Positions 48,195 to 59,471 of a stretch of DNA of 64,000 nucleotides are shown piece after piece. Made by a program: the position numbers and the translations under genes. Numbering within the stretch: position 1 is the stretch's first letter; each line of letters begins with the position of its first letter. The stretch comes from Diogma glabrata (Eukaryota > Arthropoda > Insecta > Diptera > Cylindrotomidae): the NCBI GenBank assembly GCA_963693315.1, contig OY856188.1, positions 155,337,744 through 155,401,743 on the forward strand. Direction: 5' to 3'. Under the pieces are notes generated by a model that saw only the letters and a list, made by a program, of their open reading frames with translations, was not told the DNA's origin and ran no database searches.

Positions 48195-48620
48195 TTACTT
48201 GGTGATGCTGTACTATGGCTTGCTGGTAGAAATGAGCCTCTATATACCTATCTCTATTTGTGATTTTTATTCATTGGTGAAGGGAGTCCGTCCTAATGAG
48301 GAGTATTCCACCAGCTGGATTATTAGCAATCCAATTTCCAAATTTTAAAAAAATATTTAGCATACTATTTTGTTTCTACATATTCTTATGAAATGTTGGA
48401 GTATATCATATTTTATTATATAATAAAATTTTTTGTCTAAATATCCAACAATTGAAAAACCATAAAAGAAAATATCGATACAATTATAAAGGCGCCAAAC
48501 ACTTGAGAATACTTGATAACGCATAGTGGGACCTAGACGTTCAAAGCTGTCTATGTGTTTCTGTGATAGTGACACATATTTTAATTGCTATTACACAACA
48601 CTTCGTATTAAAACAGGTAC
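48195..48620 (+). mobile_element. Degraded family A copy with LINE-type tail
   Basis: TGGCTTGCTGGTAGAAATGA, ATTATTAGCAATCCAATTT, then the tail GCATAGTGGGACCTAGACGT, GTGACACATATTTTAATTG and ACACAACACTTCGTATTAAA matches family A and the LINE tail, but the 5' half is gone. Confidence 0.65.
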
Positions 48621-49090
48621 AGCATTTTTTTTGAATACATTATCTTACAACATAATTAAATTTGAGGGCGCCATTTACCTAATCTGCACCCGTCGTTGAA
48701 ATACCCTTGATCAGGCACTGTATGTAAGTTTAAACATCTTATATTGATCATCATTTTAAGACTGAAAATATTGTTTAGTTATTAAGTTTTTGTAAATTAT
48801 TGATGGAACAATAAGTTGTGGATGGAAGGAAAGACCAAAATGTATGCAAACTTTTCATAGAAAAAAACAAATTCCCAAATTTTAAAAGGATATCCTATAG
48901 TTTCTAATGCATACACATTATTTTTTCTGATAATTATAACGAATACCATTAAATTTATGTTATATCTAGTAAATTATATTTTTTTTTACTTTTACCCTTC
49001 TGAATAAAACAATATGTACTATTAAAATTATTAAATCAATAATCCGTAATTTAAAAACTCGTACTAATTTTACTCGTATCATCTTATTAA

Positions 49091-49353
49091 TAGTCCCTGG
49101 GCCTGCGCTAGGGCCTTTCATGTGATAATTACCACATATTTTATACTTCGTGAGGCGCCTGTCCTTGACGAGCCCGAAAACATTTGTTCTGCGATTTTTC
49201 TCAAATCGGCCGCTTTTGCGTTCGGCAAACACCGAAAAATGCCAATGGCCCGCGATCTTGTAAATTTGCTACCACATCGTCAAGGACAGGCGCCTCACGA
49301 AGTATAAAATATGTGGTAATTATCACATGGAATCGTCGCCAGCCAAGGGACTA
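49091..49353. mobile_element. 263-bp MITE with TAGTCCC ends
   Basis: Ends TAGTCCCTGGGC and, reversed, TAGTCCCTTGGC. Inner arms of about 55 bp are near-perfect (CATGTGATAATTACCACATA, then CGTGAGGCGCCTGTCCTTGA, each with its complement at 49260-49331). The loop is less AT-rich than the surroundings (GATTTTTCTCAAATCGGCCG). If TA is the target, a Tc1/mariner-type MITE is possible. Confidence 0.75.
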
Positions 49354-49359
49354 TAAAAC

Positions 49360-50435
49360 ATTAATAGGATTTTTTTCGCTGCGTGCATTACTTATCGAAG
49401 CCGCCATAAATAGTTTCTGATTTTTCACTGGTTTGGCAATATGGTTTTGATATTTCTGATCAGTTTCAGCATCCTCTCATTGATCGGGATAAATAGTACT
49501 AAATTCTCTGCAAGAAGAATAACCGTGTAGTGAGAACAGCTATTCAAATCTTATTTTCCTAAATAAACTGACTGTTTATTTTTTTGCAGAGCAATGACAT
49601 TCACTTTTATTTCCGATCTCTTATTCTTTTTCTGGTTCTTAATTTTGTCGAAGTTTTTTTTCATATGGTTACAGTGTTAACTTCAGGTGATAGGTCCAAC
49701 CCAAACTTTTGTGGATGGGTCCCTTCTATTTTAAGGTTCCCAAAAACATTTTTTAGATGTAAATAAACGCTTAACATGCTAAAACTATAACAGACGGAAA
49801 TAGACTCTTGAGTTGCTTTGGTTTTAAGGCGTCAATGTCACGATGTGATGTAGCGCCGTTGAGTAAGCAATATTAATTGTTGCTGTCTGTGATACACCAA
49901 ACAAATTATGTGAGCGTTGTCCAGGTAGCACGAAGTGGACGTCGAATTTTGCTACTCGTATTTCATATATGAAAGGTTATAAAATTCATAGGTTATAAAA
50001 TTCAAATTTCAAGATTTTTTGACTGCGTCCTAAGCATATTAATAGCTTAATTTTGTGTCGTTTTTGGTAACATATATTTGAATAGCTTTAACATTAAACC
50101 ATAAAATTTCTTTTCGTTCATAAATCGATTACGTTCAATTTTATTCATTATTGTAAATGCATTAACATGATTAAGTTTGACATTTATTTTCAAATATTCT
50201 AAATATGAGCGAAATTTTTTAATTTTAGTTATGTAAATGGTAAATAATATCCAAATATATTTATCTGTTTTTTTTCGAGTAACAACCTCCAAATATAAAT
50301 AGTAGATTTTTATACAAGTGGTGAAAACGTCTCTTTTTGCTTGACGGTTTATAAGTTCAGGAACGCAAAAACGTTTTTACCACGCGTAGAAAACGCTATT
50401 TTTTCTACGCTTGTAAATATAAATGATAATATTTA
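49360..50435. other. No gene recognised
   Basis: AT-rich sequence with short unidentified frames. A weak repeat of AAAACGT/CGTAGAAAACG words lies near 50320-50400. No element ends identified. Confidence 0.3.
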
Positions 50436-50686
50436 CAAATTCATCTACTAAAAACTTACAGAACGACATATCTAAATTTGACTGTGTAAAAAATAAACAA
50501 TTATATATTGCATTTTTACCAGTGTAAAATAATGTTATTATTGTGTTCGCCTACAGATGGAATAATAACAGGCGAACACAATAATAACATTATTTTACAC
50601 TGGTAAAAATGCGATATATAATTGTTTATTTTTTACACAGTCAAATTTAGATATGTCGTTTTGTAAGTTTTTAGTAGATGAATTTG
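50436..50686. repeat. Near-perfect 251-bp palindrome
   Basis: The arms of about 115 bp are reverse complements with few mismatches: AAATTCATCTACTAAAAACT with its complement at the right end, and TTGACTGTGTAAAAAATAAA with TTTATTTTTTACACAGTCAA. The centre is CGCCTACAGATGGAATAATAAC. Confidence 0.9.
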
Positions 50687-51525
50687 ACAATATGGATAAT
50701 GAAAATAGTTCATATATTTTCTCTAAAAACTTTTACAGATATTACAGATATTTTTTTTACCTCGTTTAAAGTATAAATTTAAAAAATTGTAGGTAAAGTT
50801 TCAATTCAAAACAAATAAAAATAAATTTTTTAATAAAATTTATTTATTTATTTAATAAATTTGTTTTCTTTTTTTTTTGGCGGAAAGAACTCAGAGATTA
50901 TATTTCATATCTGACAGGTAATTATTGGAGGAAAAAATTATACGATATATCTGAAACAAATTTTATTTTATCGCTCCGATTTCTCCGATATAGAAAAAAA
51001 ACACTCATTATTAGTTTAATTAATTAATTACACACAATTGATATAATGATTAGTTTCGATTCGATTCGATCAAAATATTCAAAATATTCAATCCCTTCAA
51101 AATACTGCGATATGGACAGAAATAAACACAGCAACAGAAACAGTAAATCAAATTCAATCTCAAATATTCAATTATTTATTCAATCCTTTAAATAACCACC
51201 ACCTGTAGGCGACCACCGAAACTTATTTACTTTCAGTCCTAGTGACTGACAACATTTTCAGTCACTACTTACAAAAAGTTTCCCTTTCACATAGGTTTTA
51301 CTATATATTAAAGTGACATTTTTGTAGCTTGAAGTAGAAAAAAAATGCTTTGTATATTTTATTTTTTGTAAATTTTATTGAAATTTCTTGTTTTTTATTT
51401 GAATTTTATGTTTTTATTTGAATTCAAAACAAAATATTTAAGTTATTAAATGTCAGTTTTGAAGTAAGGCTGCATTTTTTTTTTTTCGAAAATCGAATAT
51501 TAAAAGCAGCCTTAGCATGATTATA

Positions 51526-51909
51526 GCCGCTTTCCAATCGAGTGAATTGCTGAAGGAATTGATTTTAGCCAGTTGGTCTATTATTCAGTAAATCATCAAA
51601 AATAGAGCCAAAACAACAAAAACAGCAATTTTTTGACATTTAAAAAATACATAACCAGAATCGAAAATTTAGACACAAACAAATATGTTCCGATTTAATT
51701 TTTTATTATTTTTAACGTTTGACCACAAACCGTAAATAAAAAAATATGAATATGTTGAATTTTTTCCTTCAATTCAATTCAATTCAGTTCTGTACTAGCT
51801 CAGTTTACGTTCAGTGCAAACTGAATATTACCCTTGGAACATACAAATTCCGGAATACAATTCAGTTTAAGTGAATCATTCAGTAATTCACTCGATTGGA
51901 AAGCACCTT
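51526..51909. mobile_element. 384-bp MITE with GCTTTCCAATCG ends
   Basis: The left end GCCGCTTTCCAATCGAG and, reversed, the right end GGTGCTTTCCAATCGAG continue inward as TGAATTGCTGAA and TGAATTACTGAA. Flanks TTATA and TTATG could be a decayed target duplication. No gene inside. Confidence 0.65.
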
Positions 51910-52543
51910 ATGTATAGCTTTTTTAGTGAAATCATCTTTCGATATATGATTTTGATTTTGTATAAAAAATTTACCCAAACTAGCTGATAATCTAGTTGAA
52001 ATCATGAAAATGTGAACGTAGTAGACGTAAATCGTACATTATGATGCAAGGATGTAAAGCTAAGGTTTTTAGACGTATATGAAGTTTGCGAATCGAGGCG
52101 CTAGCCGAGATTTTATCCCACATTAAGTCCAAATCTGGTTTACGTCCGTGTATCATATACCATATATCATATAAGTACTACACTATTTTTATTCGCCGCA
52201 AGCAAAATATTTAAAAAATTGTTCAATTTAAATAAAATTTAAAAATTTTATAAATTTTGAAATAAAAATATGTTGAACAAGTAACCTTTAACCAAATTTT
52301 TTTTTTTCAAACATATCGTATAACTAGACTACAAAAAAAACAATTATTTTGATTGGATTATGAAAATTTTGAATTGAAATCTTGCTTTGATAAAAATTTC
52401 TATTTTTTATAGAATCTAAACGAAATAAAAATGTTTTTTACTTTTTTAGACGTTACTATGACAATATAATATAGGGCTAAAAAGTGACACTTTAAGGCCC
52501 CAAAGCACAGTAATAAAGCAACACTTTAATATGAAGGTGAACA

Positions 52544-53098
52544 AAATAGTACATTATTTAATTAGGAGCTAAAGTGCTACTTTTTAGGTTGAGTCTATAG
52601 TTTGGCGGCCGACCGTAGGATACACAAAAAGTCACTTTAGCTCCGAATTAAATACACTAGTTTTTCGGCAAACGTTTAAATTTTATATAAATATGAAATA
52701 GTTATATATCAAAAATTTATAAATATGATTTATTACCGTCATAATTACGTCCGAAAAGAAAAAACATTTAAATTTGTATAAATAAAATTTTTTATCAAAG
52801 CAAGCTCCAATTCAAAATTTCATTATCCAATTAAACTATTTGTTATGTTTTGTTATATTACATACAATAATTCAAAATTTCACAATCCAATCGGAATCAA
52901 TTTCTTGTTTTTTATTGTCATAGTTATACAATTTGTTTGAAAAAATAATAAATAACAAATGCTACTTTACTGCCGCAGTAATATAAAATAAAAATGGCGT
53001 GACTTTTGCTGCCGCTTTGATTATAAGTTAAAAATATAAGATTTTAATTAACTCCCTAGCGGCAGTAAAGTTAAACTTTAAAACCGTTTTCCGAAAAA
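52544..53098. repeat. Dispersed TIR repeat, copy 1
   Basis: The left part is a hairpin (TTTAATTAGGAGCTAAAGTG with CACTTTAGCTCCGAATTAAA). Next, TTTTTCGGCAAACGTTTAAA is inverted against CCGTTTTCCGAAAAA at the right end. GGCAGTAAAGTTAAACTTTA lies near the right end. A second copy is at 54323-54817. Confidence 0.7.
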
Positions 53099-53228
53099 GA
53101 TATTTATTAGAAATTATTGAATTAGAAATCGACAACATAACATTCAAAATTTATTATTTATTTAATTCTATTTTTTCATGGTTGCTTTGTTGTAAAATCT
53201 TTGTAAAATACCATAGCAACTACAATTT

Positions 53229-53527
53229 GTTATTTTTTTTTTTTTTTTTTTTTTAATAAGAAGTGTTGTGTAGTAGGAATTACAAAATGTGTCACAACAA
53301 CACATAGATACCTTTTAAGACGTAGGTCCCACAACAACATGCGTCTTGAGGTATAGGTGGACGCTTTTTTTAAATTTTTGTGGATTGAAAGCACTCGAGA
53401 CTATTGATTCGGGCAAAGCATTCCATGTGTACGATGTACGCACAAAGAAATCTCTTTGCATTCTATTACTATGACAGTGAGTAATCTCGACAGTTCGACC
53501 GCCCGCACACACCGATTGACGAGTAAA
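53229..53527 (-). pseudogene. 5'-truncated LINE: C-terminal end of a non-LTR reverse transcriptase plus 3' UTR
   Basis: The minus-strand frame contains FTRQSVCAGGRTVEI, then DFFVRTSYTWNALPESI and FNPQKFKKSVHLYL. The FF-RT--WN-LP pattern followed by F---VHLYL is characteristic of the extreme C-terminus of LINE reverse transcriptases (CR1/Jockey-like group). It then continues into a 3' tail with GTTGTTGTGACACAT and ends in a run of A (T-run on the plus strand, 53229-53254). The catalytic domain and endonuclease are absent; homology begins at about 53527. It supplies the reference for the tail shared by the SINE at 16457 and family A. It could also be a truncated SINE of that same type. Confidence 0.7.
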
Positions 53528-54322
53528 AATAATTAAAAATAATTTTTCCACTAGAGAAAAACTACTCATTTTCGATTAAGGGTGCTTGAAAATAGACTTT
53601 TCATCTTATATCATAGAAAAAATAATGTATTTACGTTATAAGTTTGAACAAAAAATGAATACGGTCTAAAACGTGTCAATATTAACTATTATTGAAGATT
53701 TTCGTGCCTGTGTTTAAGTTCTTGTATGATAATAATGACACGTTTTTAGCAAGATAATTTTCATAGATTTGAAATTGATTAAAACAACAATTACTTATAA
53801 GTTGACATCAACTGATATAATCATTGGTGTAACTAAGAAATTATTCCAGGGTGGACCTACCCCGTAATATTGCTGAAAATAATAAAAAATTGTTAATTTT
53901 TCTTAATAAGGCTGTTGCAATTTGAGGCTAATTTTCAAATTTACTCTCATTTATATTGGTTTTGTTAGAGTGCTAATGTATTATTTAAGTTAATTTATTT
54001 AGACATATATGTGGTTAAATTTTTTGTAGTCTATTGACTTTTCCTTTTTGCCTAACTCTAATGAGAAATAACAATGTTTTTTAAATTTGGAATATTCTTA
54101 TTAATTAAACGAAGATCAATGGTATGAATTGTAAAACTTTTTGAAGTAAAACTTCTTTAGGCGCGTTATGAGAATTTTGCAACGGAAGTATGAAAAACGA
54201 ATATAATATTCGATACAATTCGATTATGACACACGTATTTTAAATATTCTCTGGTTTTTGGTGCATTATAGAAATAGTTCATATTTTTCGATGCTTAAAA
54301 GTTTAACAGAAATTCAATTAAA

Positions 54323-54817
54323 AAATAGTACATTATTTAATTTTGGAGCTAAAGTGGTACTTTTTGTGTTGAGTCTATAGTTTGACAATTATAGACAAAA
54401 CACAAAAAGTCACTTTAGCTCCTAATTAAATACACTATTTTTTCAGCAAACGTTTAAATTTTTTATAAATATGAAATTAATACAACAAACTTTTTATAAA
54501 TATGAATTTTTATCGTCAAAAGAGAAAAAAACATTTAAATTTGTATGAATAAAATTTTTTTATCAAAGCAGCCTTTTCAAAATTTCATAATATGAGAATC
54601 AACTTATTTTTTGTTGTTATGGTTATACAATATGTTTGAAAAAATAACAAACTAACAAATAACAAATGCTACTTTACAGCCTCCGTAATATAAAATAAAA
54701 AAGGCGTTACTTTTGCTGTCGCTAGACGTTACTTTTGCTGACAGGCTAAAAAGTAAGACTTTAGCTAACTCCCTAGCGGCAGTAAAGTTAAACTTTACAG
54801 CCGTTTGCCGAAAAACA
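54323..54817. repeat. Dispersed TIR repeat, copy 2
   Basis: Same order as copy 1: AGTACATTATTTAATTTTGG, GTTGAGTCTATAGTTTG, CAAAAAGTCACTTTAGCTCC, TTTTTCAGCAAACGTTTAAA and the right end GCCGTTTGCCGAAAAAC. The terminal words CAGCAAACG and CGTTTGCCG are inverted. Confidence 0.7.
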
Positions 54818-55229
54818 TAATTTAGAACTAAATTTAATGATTTTCAATCCGAATTTTTGGAGTATTTTAATTTAATTTAATATCAGTTTTCAAAATATTA
54901 TATGTCTGCTCCATTTTTGTTTACAATGGATGCTTAGACTCGTAAGTCGTAAATTAATAAAAATGGCAGCATATTTGGCTTTTTTAAAAGCAGAGAAATA
55001 AGTTGTCGCAAATCTTGGTAAATGGCATATATAATGAAATATAAGAGGACAAAAAGCATCGTTTTGAAATTTGAGCAAAATCGAATAACTGGTTCGGGAG
55101 TGGAAGCATGTTTGGTGGATCTTTTTGGTTTGTATGGTCAAGTCATTCATTTGTTCATTTGTTCATTTGTTATTATATTTTTTATTCACTTATTCAGTCT
55201 CGTACTAAATGTTAATGAGTTGGATGTGT

Positions 55230-55672
55230 CGATTGTAGATGGTGGTCATGGTGTGGTCATGGTGGTCATTGTGGTCATGGTGGCCATGGTGGTCATGGTG
55301 GTCATGGTAGTCATGGTGGTAATAGTGGTCATGGTGGTCATGATGGTCATAGTGGTAATGGTGATCATGGTGTTCACGGTGGTCATGGTGGTCATGGTGG
55401 TCACGGTGGTCATAGTGGTCATGGTGTTCATTGTGGTCATGGTGGTCATGGTGGTCAAGGTGGTCATGGTGGTCATGGTGGTCATGGTGGTCATGGTGGT
55501 CATGGTGGTTATGGTGGTCATGGTGGTCATGGTGTTCACGGTGGTCATGATGTTCATGTTGGTCATGGGGTTCACGGTGGTCATGGTGGTCATGGTGGTC
55601 ATAGTGGTCATGGTGGTTATGGTGGTCACGGTGGTCATGGTGGTCACGGTGGTCATGGTGGTCATGGTGTTT
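55230..55672 (+). repeat. 9-bp minisatellite (CATGGTGGT)n, ~440 bp
   Basis: About 49 imperfect copies of CATGGTGGT. Because the unit is a multiple of three, it gives long open frames on both strands (Met-Val-Val and Thr-Thr-Met repeats). These are a consequence of the repeat and not evidence of a gene. Confidence 0.95.
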
Positions 55673-55739
55673 AGAGTTTGCATCCCGGGCTTTCTCGGGC
55701 GGGAAAAAATATTTGTGTTGATTAAATTTGTTTTGTTAA

Positions 55740-56290
55740 ATAGAAAAATGAGTGCGTGTAATCTTTGCACGCGGTTGAAATAAATTTCTTTGGCTATTGT
55801 GGCAGGTATTAATAAAAAGATGAAATATAAAATTAATATGTCATATTACAATTTAGAGTTGCATTTCTTGATAATATAATTTACTGTGTAACAAAAAGCA
55901 ATATTTACATAATGTATTAAAGTCAATTCAATTATTAGCATAATTGAAATATGAAATTAGAGGCTTATGATTATGACAAATTTGCTAAATTTATTGAAAA
56001 ATGCATCAATTGTTGTACCAATTGTTAAATTAAGTGGACAATGGACATGTATTCACTGTGAAATTTAATTTGTAATATGTTGTAAGACTTTGTAAAACAT
56101 GTAAATATGGCTTTTTATTACACATTGTTGTAATTATATTATCAAGAATATTAGAAAGAAACTCTAAATTTCAATATGACATATCTATTTTATTTTATAT
56201 TTAATATTTTTAGTAATACCTGCTGCAGTGGCCAAAGAAGTTTTACTTCCACAGCGGGTAAAGATTACGCACTTCATGTTTTTTAATATT
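55740..56290. repeat. Inverted-repeat element beside the minisatellite, ~140-bp arms
   Basis: The left arm has GAGTGCGTGTAATCTTTGCA, TTTCTTTGGC and TGGCAGGTATTA. The right arm, reversed, has GAAGTGCGTAATCTTTACC, CTTCTTTGGCC and CAGCAGGTATTA. Both continue into ATATGTCATATT. The interior (55890-56140) is AT-rich and non-coding. Confidence 0.7.
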
Positions 56291-56299
56291 GTCAAAATT

Positions 56300-59200
56300 C
56301 ATTTCGTTCTCTCTGGGTCTCTAGCTAGTAATACTAATGGTTATGATATTAAAGTTTAATTAAAATCTTTTTATGTAGAAAAATGAAGTTATAAATTTTT
56401 TTCAGAAGTGTTATTAATCTAAACAATATCCTTAAAAAAATATAAGAATTGTCAAACAAATATGAAAAAATAACAACAATCCTGGGGTGCGTTTCTCTAG
56501 TTTTACTCTACCAAAGTAAAAAATTTACTGGATGACAGATGTGCTATCGTTCCAATTTCCTAAACTATAAAGTTTACCTGTCATTTTTTAGTGTGACGTC
56601 ACTAATTTTACTTTGTTACTCAAGATGAGAGTATAGTTTGTTAAGGTTCTAATGTCAAAACGTATAAACATTAAAAGTGACATGTCAACCGATTTTTAAA
56701 ACACATTATAATCTTTTATAATAAAAAAAAATTAATTGCTGTGAAAAGTAAATTGAGAAATTATATTGTTTTGTGAGCATATACAATTTAATTACTATAA
56801 ACTTAGTACATATTCAATATTTTTAGTGAAATGTTTTAGTTATTTTGATATGTTTCTGAAGACTGAACAATAAATTATAGAAATAAAAAAAAACATAAAC
56901 TATATTTTTAATTTTATTTATCGTAATTAGCATTAGTTTTTATTCATTTTGAATTTTTAACGGTATTTTACTTTGACAATTTAACTTGGACAGCTTTACT
57001 ATGGTATGCCTATTAAATTATGACCATTATTACCTCGAGGTTAACCGTAGTTTAAAAGTAATAGTAATAGATGATAAGAAAACTTTAATTAAAGAAATAT
57101 GTACACAAGATCTACGATAGAAACTTGTGCTACAAGATCTAAGATAATTTATATATTGTTTCATATAAAAATAGTTTAAGCAATTAGTGTGTTCTCAAGC
57201 AAAAGTTGTAAGTTCGATTGAGGCACGAGCGAAACATTTAAATTTGCGAGAGAATAAAATTCACTAAACACGAATTGATTACACTACTTTATTCTCTGAT
57301 AAAGAATTATTTATTATAAAAAATAAAATCGTTTTCTTCAATTAAAACAAATAACAATAAATCTTTATTGTTTTAATTGAGAAATCAAATTTCTGATTAA
57401 AAGAAAATATTAATGATAAAAAACCCCCATTCCATACAATCAACCAAATTCAACTAAAAGAAATAAGAGAATTAAACTTAATTTGATTTTTAAGAAAAAT
57501 AGTATAGCTATTGTGATTATAATTTGAAAATAATTTTAATACAATCAAAACAATTTGACCAATTGAATCATACTATTTTTTTAGGAAACTTTTCATTAGA
57601 CAATAGTTTAAGTTAGTCTATAGGTTAGAAAACAATATTAGTCTATAGGTTAGAAAACAATACAATAACACGTACTATTATTATGGAAAAAAATACAAAT
57701 AAAGTTGATATAATTCATTGGTAGAAAATAATATTTATTATATCAGCATTTCTTTTAAAAAATTTGTTCTTTCATGGTATTCATGGTTAATTTGGATTTT
57801 GGTTGATATACATTCGTAAGTTTTTCTCTTTGTGTTGCATATAAGTTTTTGATTTGTAAAATTTTTATAATCTATTTTAAATTTAATTAAAGTTATGTAA
57901 ATAATTTATGTTTGTTTTCGTAAGATTTTTCTAATTTCATAACCGTTTTAATATTTAAAATTTTGTTTATCTTATTGTTGCTAATTTTTCGCATTCTTGA
58001 TGATCGTTATTAGTGATACATAACTAATATGTGACGCATACCAGGGTGTGTTTTTTGATCCAGCAGGCTCATATTTTATCTATAGAGCTACAAAAAATTC
58101 ACCCAAAATTTCAACGTCCTAGATCAAAGCTGTGAATGGCGCTAACCGAGTTTATATCCCATATAATTAATAAAGTTTGTTTCCCATGAAAAGTCGTTTT
58201 TGTACAAAAGGGAATAACTGTTGTAAAAATTATTATTTTCAATATCTGATAGCAGCATTTGGTAGAGAATTGAAATTCCCAAAAACAAGTTCATATGATT
58301 GAACCCTTGAACTTATCATTTTCAAAGGTATGCTCGTTTGAACTTTCTCATTCATTCATTTTTCATTCCATGTATGAGCCGTTTATTCAGTTGTTTGAAA
58401 TTCGATCTCTGGCTCATAGGAACTCAACATTCGTCATAAACTATTAAATGCCTTCATCTATACTAACTGGAAAATACGATATACAAAATGAGCTTTGTAC
58501 TCAGTTTGTCGCATAAATAGGTTTGACTGTATTCTATTATATGTCTTCTTTCTTTTGCCCGAAAATTTTTCGTGTGAATAAATAGAATTAATTTTTGTTT
58601 GTATTTGTTGGAAATAGGAAAATTGATACTTTTAATTATAAATAAAAAGAGTTTGACGAAGGAAGTAGATCCTTTTCTGTTTTCAAAGCATTTCATTCGA
58701 AGCAAAGAAAATACTTGAAAAGGGATGTTCTAGATTTTTCATTAATCAATTTTCAAATACGAACAAAAAAATAATTAGTTGCTTGTTTGTTTTACTAATT
58801 GGATTTTGAAGAAAGTAAGGACATTTTTCAACATGAGATAAAAACGACGTTTTCAATTAGTGAACGTTTGATCATAAGCTGACCCAGTATCGAGTGGAAA
58901 AAGTTCACGAGCGAAAAACATTTCAATCTCGAGTAGGAAATGTTTTTTTTATCGACGAAAATAAATGTTATAAATTATTAAATTACAAAAATATAAAATT
59001 TTATTTATCTTTAGGATAAACAACTGACTTCTATGGTACTTATTGAAAAAATATTTTCCAGTATCGAAGTTGTCGCTACATGCAGAGTAGATGGTATATT
59101 TTCATAGTAAAATAGTTGAGAATTATTCATAATTGTAGTTTCAACTGAATGCTGTGTTTGCAGTGTTTGTTTCCAGTATATTTTGTATTTTTAAAAGATA

Positions 59201-59463
59201 ATAATATTTTAATAGCTATTTTCGTTTTATTATTGAGCTTCAATATATTTTTCTGTCACTGCGCTTGACTTCTATCCACAACGTTGCTTTCTTCCTGTAA
59301 GAAAGCCCAGTTTTGACAAAATCAGTAGAATAAGACATTCTTAATTATCCATAGGAAATTGTGTGTTGAGCACATTTAGAAATGAATTTATTTCTTGCGG
59401 ATGTTGTAGTAATTAGCAACAATAATAAAAGATTGTTGCATGTGGGTTTTTGTATTAGGTATA
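56300..59463. other. No gene recognised
   Basis: AT-rich DNA. GGGTGCGTTTCTCTAGTTT near 56486 looks like a MITE end, but no partner was found. A GCGCTAACCGAG word lies near 58139, followed by ATATCCCATATAA. Confidence 0.3.
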
Positions 59464-59471
59464 CTCACAAG

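Larger units (their letters stand above)
41193..48720 (+). mobile_element. 7.5-kb hAT remnant carrying nested insertions
   Basis: The left end is CAGGGCCGGATTAA; the right end, reversed, is CAGTGCCTGATCAA. The flanking 8 bp are TATGTAAA (41185-41192) and TATGTAAG (48721-48728), matching at 7 of 8 positions as expected for a decayed hAT duplication. Inside are hAT transposase fragments (42898-43640), another hAT (41220-42340), two family A copies and a 3.6-kb foldback (44134-47733). Subtracting the inner hAT and the foldback leaves about 2.8 kb, a normal hAT size. Confidence 0.7.

Noticed and set aside
49122..49420. Overlapping plus- and minus-strand frames of 61-88 codons
   Set aside because: They lie within or across the 49091-49353 MITE and reflect its higher GC and palindromic structure.
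55022..55783. A 253-codon plus-strand frame and a 174-codon minus-strand frame
   Set aside because: Most of each is the 9-bp minisatellite translated (MVV and TTM repeats). Nothing recognisable at the ends.
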